Notes: generated by a model from the letters alone, not told the origin. Positions 32,893-42,923 are shown, counted from the first letter of the stretch. The stretch is 55,011 bases of DNA from Bradyrhizobium mercantei (GCF_001982635.1 NZ_MKFI01000015.1:1-55011), one strand, 5' to 3'. Translations and numbers: made by a program.

Positions 32893-34956
32893 TCAACGTC
32901 CCTCACGCAGCCAGGTCGCCGCGAATGCGCCGAGCAACAGCAAGAGGCCGACCAGGCCGGCGAACATCGGCAGCACGCCGACGCCCTTGACCACGCTGGC
33001 GTCGCGCATCTTGACGCCGAGCCAGCCGTCGCCGCGGAAGATCGTGGAGGCGCGCACCGGCACGACGCGCGGCATGTCGAGGCTCGATCCGTCGACGATG
33101 CGCCGCGCGTCACCGCCGGTCGCCTGCGCCAGCGGCTTCAGCATGTCGGTGGTCGAGGTGACCTCCGAGAACTCCTTCGGGTTGGTCGGGCCGACATTGA
33201 TGAGCGCCTTCAGCGTGCCGTCGGTGGCCTGCCACAGGCCGAGCTCGTTCGCCGGCAGCGTCGCGCGCCATTCGCCGGGATCGCCGGCGGTCAAGGTCAG
33301 TTCATGGGTGGTGCCGCTCGGCGACGTCACGGTGACCGGCGCGACAGTGTCGGCCATGGTCTGGCGCACCACCATCAGGTCCTTGCCCTGCACCTGCATG
33401 CGCAGCGCCTCTTCGTCGAGGTCGGGCTGCTTCATCAGCCAGTGCGACACCCGTCGCAACAGATCGAGATGCGGGCCACCGCCTTCGTAACCGCGCGCCC
33501 ACAACCAGATCTGGTCGGACAGCAACAGCGCGACCCGGCCTTCACCGAAGCGCGACAGCAGCAGCAGCGGCTTGCCGTCGGCGCCGGTCATCACAGGCGG
33601 GTTGATCGCGTTGCGGGTGTCGACGGTGCGGAAGAACCGGCTCCAATGCGGCGGCTCGGCGTTCGAGCCTTCCAGCCCGCGCGTCACCGGATGGCGTTTT
33701 CCGGCATCGCTCAAATGCGCGTAGAACGGCTTCTCGGTGACGCCGACCGGCTCGGCCGGCAGCACCGAATCCAGCGGCGTGCGCCAGATGCTGGTGGTCG
33801 AGGCGTAGTCGGGGCCGGCCGACACCAGCACCGCGCCGCCGGAACGGACATAGCGCGCGATGTTGTCGAAATAGGCGATCGGCAGCACGCCCTGGCGGGC
33901 GTAGCGGTCGAAGATGATCAGCTGGAATTCGTTGATCTTCTGCTGGAACAGCTCGCGGGTCGGAAACGCGATCAGCGACAGCTCGTTGATCGGCGTGCCG
34001 TCCTGCTTCTCCGGCGGTCGCAGGATGGTGAAGTGCACGAGATCGACGCTGGGGTCGGACTTCAGCAGGTTGCGCCAGGTCCGCTCGCCGGCATGCGGCT
34101 CGCCCGAGACCAGCAGCACGCGCAGCTTGTCGCGCACGCCGTCGATCGCGACCACGGCGCGGTTGTTGACCGGCGTCAGCTCGTTCTCGAGCGGCGAGGC
34201 CTCGATCTCGACGATGTTGGGACCGGCATGCTTGATGTCGATGTCGACGCTCGAGGTCTGGCCTGAGGTCATCGTGCGCTCGTTGACCACTTCGCCGTCG
34301 CGGCGGATCGTGACTTTGGCGCGCTCGCCGGTGACGCCCTGGTCGTCGAGCCGGAAGGTGATGGTCTGGGTCTGGCCGACGATGCCGAAGCGCGGCGCGG
34401 CCGATATCGCGATGCGACGGTCGCGCTCGTCCTTGCGGCCGGTGATCAGGGCGTGCACCGGCGCCTGGAAGCCGAGGCCCTGCGGGTTGGCCGGGATATC
34501 GTGCACGCGGCCGTCGGTGATCATGAACGCGCCGGCGACGCGCTCGACCGGAACATCCGACAGCGCCGACGTCAGCGCGCCGAACAGCTTGGTACCGTCG
34601 GTTTCGCCGTCGGCCTGGCCAGCCTCGACGACGCGGACCTCGAGGCCCTTGATCTGCTTCAGGCTGTCGACCAGCGCCTGCCGCGCCTTGTCGGTCTCCT
34701 GGTTGCGCGTGCCGAAATTCTGGCTCGGGCTCTTGTCGACCACGACGGCGGCGACCGAGGACAGCGGCTCGCGATCCTCGCGGGTGAAGGAGGGATTGGC
34801 CAGCGCGAGCAGGATCAGCGCGAGCGCGGCGACACGCACCGCGGCGCCACGCGCGCGGGACAGCAACAGCAGTGCCGCGATGACGACGATCGCGCCGAGC
34901 GCGATCCACAGCACGATCGAAGGAACCAGCGGTGTGAACGCGATACCGTAGTTCAT
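32893..34956 (-). CDS. Large membrane protein of the MoxR/DUF58 cluster (GATase-like/VWA-like)
   Basis: A 687-residue protein. Two N-terminal membrane segments (about 10-30 and 38-55) are followed by a large extracytoplasmic part with a VWA-like opening VVVDKSPSQNFGT, Ig-like strands and a glutamine-amidotransferase-like block (GGAVLVSAGPDYASTTSIWR). One C-terminal membrane helix (GVLPMFAGLVGLLLLLGAF) closes it. The normal catalytic Cys of amidotransferases is not apparent. It is last in the operon, behind a repeat. Confidence 0.75.
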   Translation of the reverse strand: MNYGIAFTPLVPSIVLWIALGAIVVIAALLLLSRARGAAVRVAALALILLALANPSFTREDREPLSSVAAVVVDKSPSQNFGTRNQETDKARQALVDSLKQIKGLEVRVVEAGQADGETDGTKLFGALTSALSDVPVERVAGAFMITDGRVHDIPANPQGLGFQAPVHALITGRKDERDRRIAISAAPRFGIVGQTQTITFRLDDQGVTGERAKVTIRRDGEVVNERTMTSGQTSSVDIDIKHAGPNIVEIEASPLENELTPVNNRAVVAIDGVRDKLRVLLVSGEPHAGERTWRNLLKSDPSVDLVHFTILRPPEKQDGTPINELSLIAFPTRELFQQKINEFQLIIFDRYARQGVLPIAYFDNIARYVRSGGAVLVSAGPDYASTTSIWRTPLDSVLPAEPVGVTEKPFYAHLSDAGKRHPVTRGLEGSNAEPPHWSRFFRTVDTRNAINPPVMTGADGKPLLLLSRFGEGRVALLLSDQIWLWARGYEGGGPHLDLLRRVSHWLMKQPDLDEEALRMQVQGKDLMVVRQTMADTVAPVTVTSPSGTTHELTLTAGDPGEWRATLPANELGLWQATDGTLKALINVGPTNPKEFSEVTSTTDMLKPLAQATGGDARRIVDGSSLDMPRVVPVRASTIFRGDGWLGVKMRDASVVKGVGVLPMFAGLVGLLLLLGAFAATWLREGR

Positions 34957-34976
34957 GGTGTAAACCTATCAGCAGC

Positions 34977-35066
34977 GTCATGGCCGGGCTTGTCCCGGCC
35001 ATCCAGGTCTGCCTTTGCTTCCGCGGCAAGGGAGACGTGGATGCCCGGGACAAGCCCGGGCATGAC
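34977..35066. repeat. Palindromic repeat, second copy of the 17944 family
   Basis: GTCATGGCCGGGCTTGTCCC and GGGACAAGCCCGGGCATGAC frame GGTCTGCC...GGGAGACG. It lies inside the MoxR-type operon between its last two genes. Confidence 0.85.
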
Positions 35067-35104
35067 GGCGAAGTTGTCGAGACAATGTTTGCTCATGATA
35101 CGCA

Positions 35105-37918
35105 TCATTGTCCCAGCCGCTCGATCAAAGCAGGCGCGTGCACCTGGTCGGCCTTGTAGTTGCCGGTCAGCGTGTACATCACGATGTTGACGCCGGCACG
35201 GAAGGCGAATTCGCGCTGGCGCGGCTCGCCCGGCGTCAGCGGCAGCATCGGCTGGCCGTCGGGGCGGATCGCCCAGGCGCCGGCAAGGTCGTTCGAGGTG
35301 ATGATGATCGGCGACACGCCGTCACCGCCGCGCGCTGGGCGCTGCGCAGCCTCCTCATCGTCCTCGCGCGGCAGCGCCTCGACCCAGGTCTGGCCGGAGT
35401 TGAAGCGGCCGGGGAAGTCGCGCAGCAGATAGAACGTCTTGGTCAGCACGTGCTCGCGCGGCACCGGCTCGAGCTCGGGCACGTCGAGGGTCGACAGCAA
35501 CTCGCGCAGCGTCTGCATGGCCGGCGTCTGCGACGCGCCATTGTCGCCCGGCGGCGCCTCGACGGCATCGCGGGTATCGAACAGCACCGTGCCGCCCTGC
35601 TTCATGTAGGCGTCGATCTTGTTGATGGCGTCCTGCGGCGGCTTCGGCGCGCCCGGCACGATCGGCCAGTAGATCAGCGGGAAGAACGCCAGCTCGTCGC
35701 GCGCGGGATCGATGCCGACGGGATCGCCGGCTTCCAGCGCGGTGCGCTGGCCGAGGAACAGCGTCAGTCCGGACATTCCGGCCTTGACGATGGAATCGAC
35801 GTCGGCATTGCCGGTGACGACATAGGCGAGCCTGGTCTGCGACACCGCCTTGATGGCGAAGTCGTCGCTGCTGGCGTTCTGCGCGTGCGTCGGCGAGGGC
35901 ACCATCGTCGTCGCAAGGATGAAGGCCAACGCGAGCACCGCGGGCGCGGCGCGGCGCCGGATCAGCGCGGCGAGACCGCCGCCGAGCATCGCCACCACGA
36001 TCGCGTCGAGCAGGAACAGCGCCAGCGCCGTCGACAGCATGATACCGCGCAGGTCCCGCGGCTCGGCGTTGGTGTAGGTTGCGTGCTTGGCGCGCAGGGC
36101 GGAGGTGTCGAGCGGCGCGATGCGGTCGGCGGAGGCCAGCGTGTTGACCGCGATCGGGCTCTCGGTGGTGCCGTAGAAGCCGGGCGGATGGTCGGCTGTC
36201 CCGCGGTCGCGATAGTCCGCCGACATCGGCTTGGCGGTCGAGGGCGGCGGGCCGAAGGCGCCGAAGCCGTCGAGCGTGCGCAGTGGCGCGACCGTCTCGG
36301 CATTGGGATCGCTGGCGACGCCGGGGCCGGGCTTCGAGGTGTAGCCGGACATGTCGATCAGCCGGCGCAGCATCTCGACGAAGGTGCCGGACATCGGCAG
36401 GTCCGACCAGCGCATGTCGGCGCCGACATGGAACAGGCTGACCACGCCCTTGCCGCGATGCTCGCCGGTGACGAGCGGCGTGCCGTCCTCGAGCGAGGCC
36501 CAGCTCTTGGTCGCGAGCACGGCGTCGGGCTCGGCCAGCACCTGGCGGCTGACGGTGATGTCCTTCGGCACGGTGAGGCCCGCGAACGGACCGTCGGCTG
36601 CGAACGAGGCCATATGCTGCGGCTTCTCCCAGGTGAGGCTGCCGCCGAGCGTGCGTCCGCCGCGGCGCAGCTTGACCGGAACGAGATCGTCATCGGCCTG
36701 GGCGAGGCGCGGGCCTGCGAAGCGCACCAGCACGCCGCCCTGCTCGATCCAGGCGTTGAGCCGGTCGCGGATCTCCGGCGACAGCGTGCCGACGTCGGCC
36801 ATCACGATCATCGGCAGCCGCTGATCGAGGAATTGCCCGATCACCTGTTGCGGAGCGCCGCGATCGCCGAGCCTGACATCGGCGAACGGCGACAGTGCGC
36901 GGGAGAGATAGAAGGTCGATGCCAGCAGCGGCTGGGCGGTGTCGTTGCTCGCACCGGAGACCACGCCGATGGCGCGGCGGCGCCAGCGCCGGTCGAGCAG
37001 CTGCACGGCGCCGGCCGAGTGCTCGCCGGAGATTTCGAGCCGTGAGATATCGTTGCGCAGCTCGACCGGAAGATCGAAGGCGGCCTCGGTCTCGCGATCC
37101 TGCGGGCCGAATGTGTAGCGGGCCTCGCCGATCGGCGAGCCCTTGGCGTCGACTGCGCGCACGGTACCAGCCGCGATGCCGCTCTCGGTGCGCAGCACCT
37201 TCACGGTCATCTTGGCGGCGGCGTTCTCGGCCGCCACCAGCGCCTGCGCGGACTGCGTGCCGCCGGCATAGATCGTCAGATTGCGGTTCTCGATCAGCTT
37301 GCCGAGACCTTCGGTGAACTCGCTGCCGCGGCCGGTATCGACGCCGTCGGACAGCCAGGCGATGTCGCAATCGCCGGTCGATTTGAGGAAACGTCCAAGC
37401 GTCGCGAGGGTGTCGACGCGATCGATCGAATACGGCTTCGGCGCGAGCTGGCGCAGCGCGACGCGCGCGGCGCCGGCCGGCATCAGCGTGATGTCGCGCG
37501 CAGGCTCGGATAGCGGCACCAGCGCGACGCCGCGGCGGTCGCTGTCGGCATTGGTGATCAGCTCGTCGGCGGCCTTGATCCGCGCATCCCAGCTCGAGGC
37601 CGCGCTCCAGCCGTCATCGAGCAGGATCACCAGCGGCTGCTTGCCCGCGGCAACGCCGGTCTGCGGATTCCAGATCGGTCCGGCGGCGGCAAAGATGACG
37701 AGCGCCGCAGCGGCGAGCCTGAGCAGCGTCAGCCACCACGGCGTGCGCGACGGCGTCTCTTCCTTGGGCGCGATGTCGAACAACAGCCGGGTCGGCGGAA
37801 ATTCGATCCGGCGCGGCCGCGGCGGCATCACGCGCAAGAGCCACCACAGCACCGGCAGGCTGACCAGCCCCAGCAGCAGCAACGGTTCGGCGAAGGAGAG
37901 GGGGAGGCCTGCGATCAT
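35105..37918 (-). CDS. DUF4159 protein with BatA-type N-terminus
   Basis: A 937-residue membrane protein. The first 80 residues match the BatA/Aerotolerance N-terminal region (two membrane helices with RRIEFPPTRLLFDI between). A VWA-like domain follows (QPLVILLDDGWSAASSWDAR). Further membrane helices near 630-690 precede a C-terminal DUF4159 domain (ELAFFPLIYWPIVPGAPKPP, GGTVLFDTRD, ending VNIVMYTLTGNYKADQVH). It shares four bases with the DUF58 gene. Clusters of this type are thought to act in envelope stress or complex assembly; the exact role is unknown. Confidence 0.85.
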   Translation of the reverse strand: MIAGLPLSFAEPLLLLGLVSLPVLWWLLRVMPPRPRRIEFPPTRLLFDIAPKEETPSRTPWWLTLLRLAAAALVIFAAAGPIWNPQTGVAAGKQPLVILLDDGWSAASSWDARIKAADELITNADSDRRGVALVPLSEPARDITLMPAGAARVALRQLAPKPYSIDRVDTLATLGRFLKSTGDCDIAWLSDGVDTGRGSEFTEGLGKLIENRNLTIYAGGTQSAQALVAAENAAAKMTVKVLRTESGIAAGTVRAVDAKGSPIGEARYTFGPQDRETEAAFDLPVELRNDISRLEISGEHSAGAVQLLDRRWRRRAIGVVSGASNDTAQPLLASTFYLSRALSPFADVRLGDRGAPQQVIGQFLDQRLPMIVMADVGTLSPEIRDRLNAWIEQGGVLVRFAGPRLAQADDDLVPVKLRRGGRTLGGSLTWEKPQHMASFAADGPFAGLTVPKDITVSRQVLAEPDAVLATKSWASLEDGTPLVTGEHRGKGVVSLFHVGADMRWSDLPMSGTFVEMLRRLIDMSGYTSKPGPGVASDPNAETVAPLRTLDGFGAFGPPPSTAKPMSADYRDRGTADHPPGFYGTTESPIAVNTLASADRIAPLDTSALRAKHATYTNAEPRDLRGIMLSTALALFLLDAIVVAMLGGGLAALIRRRAAPAVLALAFILATTMVPSPTHAQNASSDDFAIKAVSQTRLAYVVTGNADVDSIVKAGMSGLTLFLGQRTALEAGDPVGIDPARDELAFFPLIYWPIVPGAPKPPQDAINKIDAYMKQGGTVLFDTRDAVEAPPGDNGASQTPAMQTLRELLSTLDVPELEPVPREHVLTKTFYLLRDFPGRFNSGQTWVEALPREDDEEAAQRPARGGDGVSPIIITSNDLAGAWAIRPDGQPMLPLTPGEPRQREFAFRAGVNIVMYTLTGNYKADQVHAPALIERLGQ

Positions 37919-38856
37919 GCGCTGCGTCCCGCCTTGACGGTTGAGCGGCCGCCGCCCTTGCTCACCATCATGCCGGCGTGCAGGAACAGCAGCAGTTCGG
38001 CCGCGGAGCGGCTCGTGGTGTGGGTCGAGAACAGCCAGTCGAGCCGATTGGTCTCGGCGCGGATCTCCTCGCGATGCAGCGCGACGCGGGCGACATAGTC
38101 GCTGGCCCAGCTCTCGGCGCGGCCCGCGGTGATGACGCTGCCGGCCTCCGGCTCGACGAACTCGACGCGGCCCGAATAGGGAAAGGTCTCTTCGGCGGGA
38201 TCGACGACCTGGATCATCGTGCCATGCGCACCCGAGGAGGAAAGCCCGCCCAGCATCGCCGTGATCTCGGCCAGCGGCGACCAGAAATCCGACAGCACGA
38301 CGATTTCGGCCAGCGACGACGGCACGAAGGCCGGCGGCAGGCTCGCGCGCGTCTTCTCGTCGTGCAACATCGCTTCAGCCATCTTGTCGATCACGTTGAG
38401 GCTTGCGGTCGGGTTCATCAGGCCGGGAATGCCGACGCGTTCGCCGCCCGCAACGAGCAGCTCGGCAAGCGCGAAGGCGACGATCAGGCCGCGCTCCAGC
38501 TTGCTGTCGCGCGCCTCGCGTGAGGCAAAGGCCATCGAGGACGACCGGTCGGGCCAGATCCACACGGTGTGCGCGGCCTCCCACTCCTGCTCGCGCACAT
38601 AGAGATGGTCGTCGCGTGCCGAGCGGCGCCAGTCGACGCGCTGCGACGGCTCACCGGAGACGAAGCGGCGGTACTGCCAGAAATTCTCGCCCGAGCCGGC
38701 GCGGCGGCGGCCGTGCAGGCCATGGATGACGTTGGCGGCAACACGGCGGGCCTCAAGCACCAGGCGCGGCAGCGAAGCGGCGAGCGTTCGGCTTTCGCCA
38801 TCTGCACGTCGAACCGCCAGGATCTCCTCGTTCAGGTGCTTGTTGTCAGCTGCCAT
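37915..38856 (-). CDS. DUF58 domain protein
   Basis: A 313-residue cytoplasmic protein. It carries the DUF58 signature GSGENFWQYRRFVSGEPSQR (about 53-72) and a VWA-like fold with WPDRSSSMAF, the MIDAS-like motif. These proteins work together with MoxR AAA+ ATPases. Its ATG overlaps the MoxR stop by one base and its stop overlaps the next start by four. Confidence 0.92.
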   Translation of the reverse strand: MAADNKHLNEEILAVRRADGESRTLAASLPRLVLEARRVAANVIHGLHGRRRAGSGENFWQYRRFVSGEPSQRVDWRRSARDDHLYVREQEWEAAHTVWIWPDRSSSMAFASREARDSKLERGLIVAFALAELLVAGGERVGIPGLMNPTASLNVIDKMAEAMLHDEKTRASLPPAFVPSSLAEIVVLSDFWSPLAEITAMLGGLSSSGAHGTMIQVVDPAEETFPYSGRVEFVEPEAGSVITAGRAESWASDYVARVALHREEIRAETNRLDWLFSTHTTSRSAAELLLFLHAGMMVSKGGGRSTVKAGRSA

Positions 38857-39860
38857 CAACCGATCCGGGTTTTCAACTGCTTGATCACGTCGGGAATGGT
38901 GCGGCCCTCGGCGCGCGCCGAGAAGGTCAGCGCCATACGGTGCTTGAGCACGGGCTCGGCGAGATCGAGCACGTCGTCGATCGACGGTGCGAGCCGTCCG
39001 TCGAGCAGCGCGCGGGCGCGCACGGCGAGCATCAAGGCCTGGCTGGCGCGGGGACCGGGTCCCCACGCGATCAGCTTGCCGGCCTCGCCGCCCTCGGTGC
39101 CGGGACGCGCGGCACGAACCAGCGTCAGGATCGCCTCGACCACGGAATCGCCGACCGGCAGGCGGCGCACCAGGCGCTGTGCGGTGAGCAGCGTCTCCGC
39201 GTCCATCGACGGCTTGGCATGCGCCTCTTCGGCGCCGGTGGTTTCGAACAGGATGCGCCGCTCGGCGTCGCGATCGGGATAGTCGACGTCGATTTCCATC
39301 AGGAAGCGGTCGAGTTGCGCCTCGGGCAGCGGATAGGTGCCTTCCTGCTCGAGCGGGTTCTGCGTCGCCAGCACGTGGAACGGCTTCGGCAGATCGTGCC
39401 GCGCGCCGGCGATGGTGATGTGCTGCTCCTGCATCGCTTGCAGCAGCGCCGACTGGGTGCGCGGGCTGGCGCGGTTGATCTCGTCGGCCATCAACAGCTG
39501 CGCGAACACCGGACCGGAGATGAAGCGGAATGAGCGCTTGCCGGCGGAGCTCTCGTCGAGCACTTCGGCGCCGAGAATGTCCGAGGGCATCAAATCGGGC
39601 GTGAACTGGATGCGCTTGGCGTCGAGCCCGAGCGTGACGCCGAGCGTCTCGACCAGCTTGGTCTTGGCAAGGCCGGGGACGCCGATCAACAGCGCGTGGC
39701 CGCCGGACAGGATCGTCACCAGGGTGTTTTCGATCACCTGGTCCTGGCCGAAGATGACCGTGGACACCGCTTCCTTGGCGGCCTTGATCTGGCCCGCGAC
39801 CTGCTCGGCCGAACGGACGATCACATCCTCCAGTTTCTCGACGCTGTCTGCACCAGCCAT
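38856..39860 (-). CDS. MoxR-family AAA+ ATPase
   Basis: A 334-residue ATPase. Walker A is GVPGLAKTK (about 59-67), Walker B LLMADEINRA, then sensor I ATQNPLEQEGTYPLPEAQLD and the arginine-finger/sensor II region. MoxR proteins act as chaperones for DUF58/VWA proteins, which are encoded right after it. First gene of the four-gene leftward operon; its promoter should lie in the 229 bases before 40090. Confidence 0.94.
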   Translation of the reverse strand: MAGADSVEKLEDVIVRSAEQVAGQIKAAKEAVSTVIFGQDQVIENTLVTILSGGHALLIGVPGLAKTKLVETLGVTLGLDAKRIQFTPDLMPSDILGAEVLDESSAGKRSFRFISGPVFAQLLMADEINRASPRTQSALLQAMQEQHITIAGARHDLPKPFHVLATQNPLEQEGTYPLPEAQLDRFLMEIDVDYPDRDAERRILFETTGAEEAHAKPSMDAETLLTAQRLVRRLPVGDSVVEAILTLVRAARPGTEGGEAGKLIAWGPGPRASQALMLAVRARALLDGRLAPSIDDVLDLAEPVLKHRMALTFSARAEGRTIPDVIKQLKTRIG

Positions 39861-40089
39861 TCGATCCGCTCCTTCTCGACGATACGCCTGATTCCTGCGT
39901 CGTCATCTCTCGGCCCACATGCTAAACCCGCGCGAAGGCCATGTATTCGTTGAATTAAACTATCCCCACCTTATCGGTATTTCAGGGTATGAACGGCATC
40001 ACGATGTGGCGAGAATATCATCCCGACCACATCTCACGATATGTGCACCAAACGTGCCAGATTGAAGGTAGGAAACTTCAGGGCAAACA

Positions 40090-40728
40090 ATGGCGAAGCA
40101 AGGGCAGAGCGATTCCGGCAGGGAAACTACGGGCCTCGGAGGCAAGGGCCTCGAGGGCCTCACCGCTGCCGCCAATCAGGCTGCGACATCGGGTTCGGCC
40201 AAACGCAAGGGTCTGCCGCCGGTTCACCTGTGGAATCCGCCCTTCTGCGGCGATCTCGACATGCGAATCGCGCCCGACGGCACCTGGTTCTACATGGGAA
40301 CGCCGATCGGCCGTCCCGCGCTGGTGCGGCTGTTCTCCACGATTCTGAAGCGCGAGGACGGCAAGCACTTTCTCGTGACACCGGTGGAGAAAGTCGGCAT
40401 CCGCGTCGATGACGCGCCGTTCCTCGCCGTGGAGATGCAGACCGAGCAAGATGCGCGCGGCCGCTTGCTCAGGTTCCGCACCAATGTCGACGACTGGGTC
40501 GATTGCGAGAAGGGCCATGGCCTCAGATTCGAAGCCGCCGAGGACGGCGGATTGACACCCTATCTGCATGTCCGCGCCGATCTGTGGGCCAAGGTGACCC
40601 GCGCGCTCTACTACGATCTGGTTGACATGGGTGAGCAGCGGATGGTCGATGGTCAGGAGATGTTCGGCATCGAGTCCGGCGGCGAGTTTTTCGCGATGGC
40701 CGACGCCAGCCAGGTGAGGGACAGGTGA
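40090..40728 (+). CDS. DUF1285 family protein
   Basis: A 212-residue protein. After about 40 low-complexity residues comes the DUF1285 core: PPVHLWNPPFCGDLDMRIAP, GTWFYMGTPIGRPALVRLFS and the segment KVGIRVDDAPFLAVEM. Function unknown. It precedes a Nudix gene by ten bases, so it is the first gene of a four-gene unit. Confidence 0.88.
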   Translation: MAKQGQSDSGRETTGLGGKGLEGLTAAANQAATSGSAKRKGLPPVHLWNPPFCGDLDMRIAPDGTWFYMGTPIGRPALVRLFSTILKREDGKHFLVTPVEKVGIRVDDAPFLAVEMQTEQDARGRLLRFRTNVDDWVDCEKGHGLRFEAAEDGGLTPYLHVRADLWAKVTRALYYDLVDMGEQRMVDGQEMFGIESGGEFFAMADASQVRDR

Positions 40729-40738
40729 GGGACGCACT

Positions 40739-41410
40739 TTGAACGAGCCGTTGCTGAAGGTGAAGCCGGCGACGATCAGCTCGACGGAATTCTTCGCGCG
40801 GGCCCGCACGCGGCTCAATTTCGAAGTGCCGCCGGGCCTGGTCGATCCGCATATCATTCCGCGCACCGGAGATTCCGGCAACGACCGCATGCTCGAGATC
40901 GTCGCCCAGGAGCAGCCGGTGCGCCCGGCCGCGGTGCTGATCCCGGTGGTCGACCATCCCGAGCCGACCGTGCTGTTGACGCAGCGTTCGCCCAACCTGT
41001 CGAGCCATGCCGGCCAGATCTCGTTTCCCGGCGGCAAGATCGACGCCACCGATGCCTCGCCGCTCGATGCCGCGCTGCGCGAGGCCTGCGAAGAAGTCGG
41101 GCTGAAGCGGGAATTCATCGACCCGGTCGGCTATCTCGACCTCTATGGCACCGCGTTCGGCTTCCGCATCCTGCCGACGGTCGCCAAGGTGAAGCCGGGA
41201 TTCGCCCTTGAGATCAACGAGGCCGAGGTTGTCGATGCGTTCGAAGTGCCGCTCGCCTTCCTGATGAATCCGGAGAATCATCAGATCCACACCAAGGAAT
41301 TCCGCGGTATGGACCGGTCCTATTATGCGATGCCGTTCGCCGAACGCTACATCTGGGGCGCGACCGCGGGCATCCTGCGCGTGCTGTATGAGCGGATTTA
41401 TCTGTCATGA
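40739..41410 (+). CDS. CoA pyrophosphatase-type Nudix hydrolase
   Basis: A 223-residue Nudix enzyme. The CoA-specific block VLLTQRSPNLSSHAGQISFP is followed by the Nudix box GGKIDATDASPLDAALREAC-EE. It should cleave CoA or its derivatives to phosphopantetheine and ADP. The start is a TTG at 40739 behind GAGGGAC. Its last four bases overlap the next gene. Confidence 0.9.
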   Translation: MNEPLLKVKPATISSTEFFARARTRLNFEVPPGLVDPHIIPRTGDSGNDRMLEIVAQEQPVRPAAVLIPVVDHPEPTVLLTQRSPNLSSHAGQISFPGGKIDATDASPLDAALREACEEVGLKREFIDPVGYLDLYGTAFGFRILPTVAKVKPGFALEINEAEVVDAFEVPLAFLMNPENHQIHTKEFRGMDRSYYAMPFAERYIWGATAGILRVLYERIYLS

Positions 41411-41670
41411 TCCGCACGGTATTGACCGAGATAGGAATCTTTCTGATCCCTTTCGCGGTCTATGCCATCTTCCTCATCGCGACGCGGTCCGGCGTGACGC
41501 TGCCGGCGTCCTGGCCGCTCGACATGATCGCGAAGCTGACCTTGGCGGCGCTGGTGATGGTCATCGTGAGCTTCCTGCTGCTGGCCGAACTGACCGGCGC
41601 GCCGCCGAACTCGACCTACGTTCCCGCTCATATCGAGAATGGCAGGCTGGTGCCGGGAGCTGAGAGATGA
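41407..41670 (+). CDS. DUF6111 family small membrane protein
   Basis: An 87-residue protein with two membrane helices (TEIGIFLIPFAVYAIFLIAT and IAKLTLAALVMVIVSFLLLA). The tail TYVPAHIENGRLVPG is conserved in rhizobial relatives. It overlaps both neighbours by four bases (ATGA), so it is translationally coupled. Function unknown. Confidence 0.85.
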   Translation: MIRTVLTEIGIFLIPFAVYAIFLIATRSGVTLPASWPLDMIAKLTLAALVMVIVSFLLLAELTGAPPNSTYVPAHIENGRLVPGAER

Positions 41671-42923
41671 GCGAGGTGCGCTTGCTGTCCGACGCGCCAT
41701 GGCTCGCTTCGGGGCCGGCGGCGCGCGTGCTCGACCTGCTCAATGCCGACGGCGAAGAGGCGCGGGTGATCGGCGGCGCCGTGCGCAATGCGCTGATGCG
41801 GATTCCGCTCGCCGACATCGACATCGCCACCACGGCGCTGCCGGAGGAGGTGATCCGCCGTGCCAAGCGGGCGAGCATCAAGAGCGTGCCGACCGGCATC
41901 GAGCACGGCACGGTGACGCTCGTCGTCGACGGCCAGCCCTTCGAGGTGACGACGCTGCGCGAGGACACCGAGACCTTTGGCCGCAAGGCCAAGGTGGCGT
42001 TCGGGCGCGACTGGGTGCGCGACGCCGAGCGGCGCGACTTCACCATCAACGGCCTGTCGGTCGATGCGGCGGGTGTCGTGCATGATCACGTCGGCGGCCT
42101 CGCTGACATCGAGGCGAGGCGCGTGCGCTTCATCGGTGATCCCGCGCAGCGGATCGCCGAGGATTACTTGCGCATCCTGCGCTTCTTCCGCTTCCACGCC
42201 GCCTATGGCGCGGGCGAAGTCGATCGCGCCGGCTATCTCGCCTGCATCGGTGGACGCGCCGGGCTCTCCGGTCTCTCGGCCGAGCGCATCCGCATGGAGA
42301 TGCTCAAGCTCGTGGTCGCGAACGGCGCTGCGGGCGCGGTGGTCGCGATGGGTGACGGCGGGTTGTTGGAGCCGCTGTTCGGCGGCGTCGCCTATACCGG
42401 GCCGTTCGCGGCAATGATCGAGATCGAGAGACTGATGGCGCTCGCGCCGAGCGCGATGCGCCGGCTCGCCGCGCTGACGGTCGCCGTGACCGAGGATGCG
42501 CGGCGCATCGCGAGCCGGCTGCGGCTCTCCAACGCCGAGGCCAAGGCGCTCGATTCGATGGGCCATCGCTGGTGGCGCTTGCCCGGCATGGACGAGGCGC
42601 ATGCCAGGCGCAGGCTTTACCGGCTCGACGAGGAGCCGTATCGCGACCGCCTGCTGCTCGCCTGGGCGCGAACCGGCACGGGCCGCGATGCCGAGCAGTG
42701 GCGCGCGCTCGTCACGCTGCCGCAACGCTGGCGCGCACCGCACTTTCCGTTGCGGGCGTCGGATTTCATTGCGCGCGGGATCGCCGAGGGGCCTGCACTC
42801 GGGCACGTCCTGACGCTGGCCGAGGATGCCTGGCTTGCCGCGGACTTTCCGCTCGATCCCAGGATATTGTCTGACATTGCCGACCAGACCACGGCTCGCT
42901 TTACCCGTGACCACCGGCTCTGA
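41667..42923 (+). CDS. cca: CCA tRNA nucleotidyltransferase
   Basis: A 418-residue class II nucleotidyltransferase that adds or repairs the CCA end of tRNAs. The head shows RVIGGAVRNALMRIPLADID with the GG and D-x-D metal ligands, the template segment RRDFTINGLSVDA and ERIRMEMLKL. Rhizobial genomes keep it in this Nudix/DUF6111 operon. Length and domain order are normal. Confidence 0.93.
   Translation: MSEVRLLSDAPWLASGPAARVLDLLNADGEEARVIGGAVRNALMRIPLADIDIATTALPEEVIRRAKRASIKSVPTGIEHGTVTLVVDGQPFEVTTLREDTETFGRKAKVAFGRDWVRDAERRDFTINGLSVDAAGVVHDHVGGLADIEARRVRFIGDPAQRIAEDYLRILRFFRFHAAYGAGEVDRAGYLACIGGRAGLSGLSAERIRMEMLKLVVANGAAGAVVAMGDGGLLEPLFGGVAYTGPFAAMIEIERLMALAPSAMRRLAALTVAVTEDARRIASRLRLSNAEAKALDSMGHRWWRLPGMDEAHARRRLYRLDEEPYRDRLLLAWARTGTGRDAEQWRALVTLPQRWRAPHFPLRASDFIARGIAEGPALGHVLTLAEDAWLAADFPLDPRILSDIADQTTARFTRDHRL

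Noticed and set aside
40003..40033. Inverted pair GATGTGG / CCACATC before the DUF1285 gene
   Set aside because: Only seven bases with a 17-base gap; not better than chance without conservation data.
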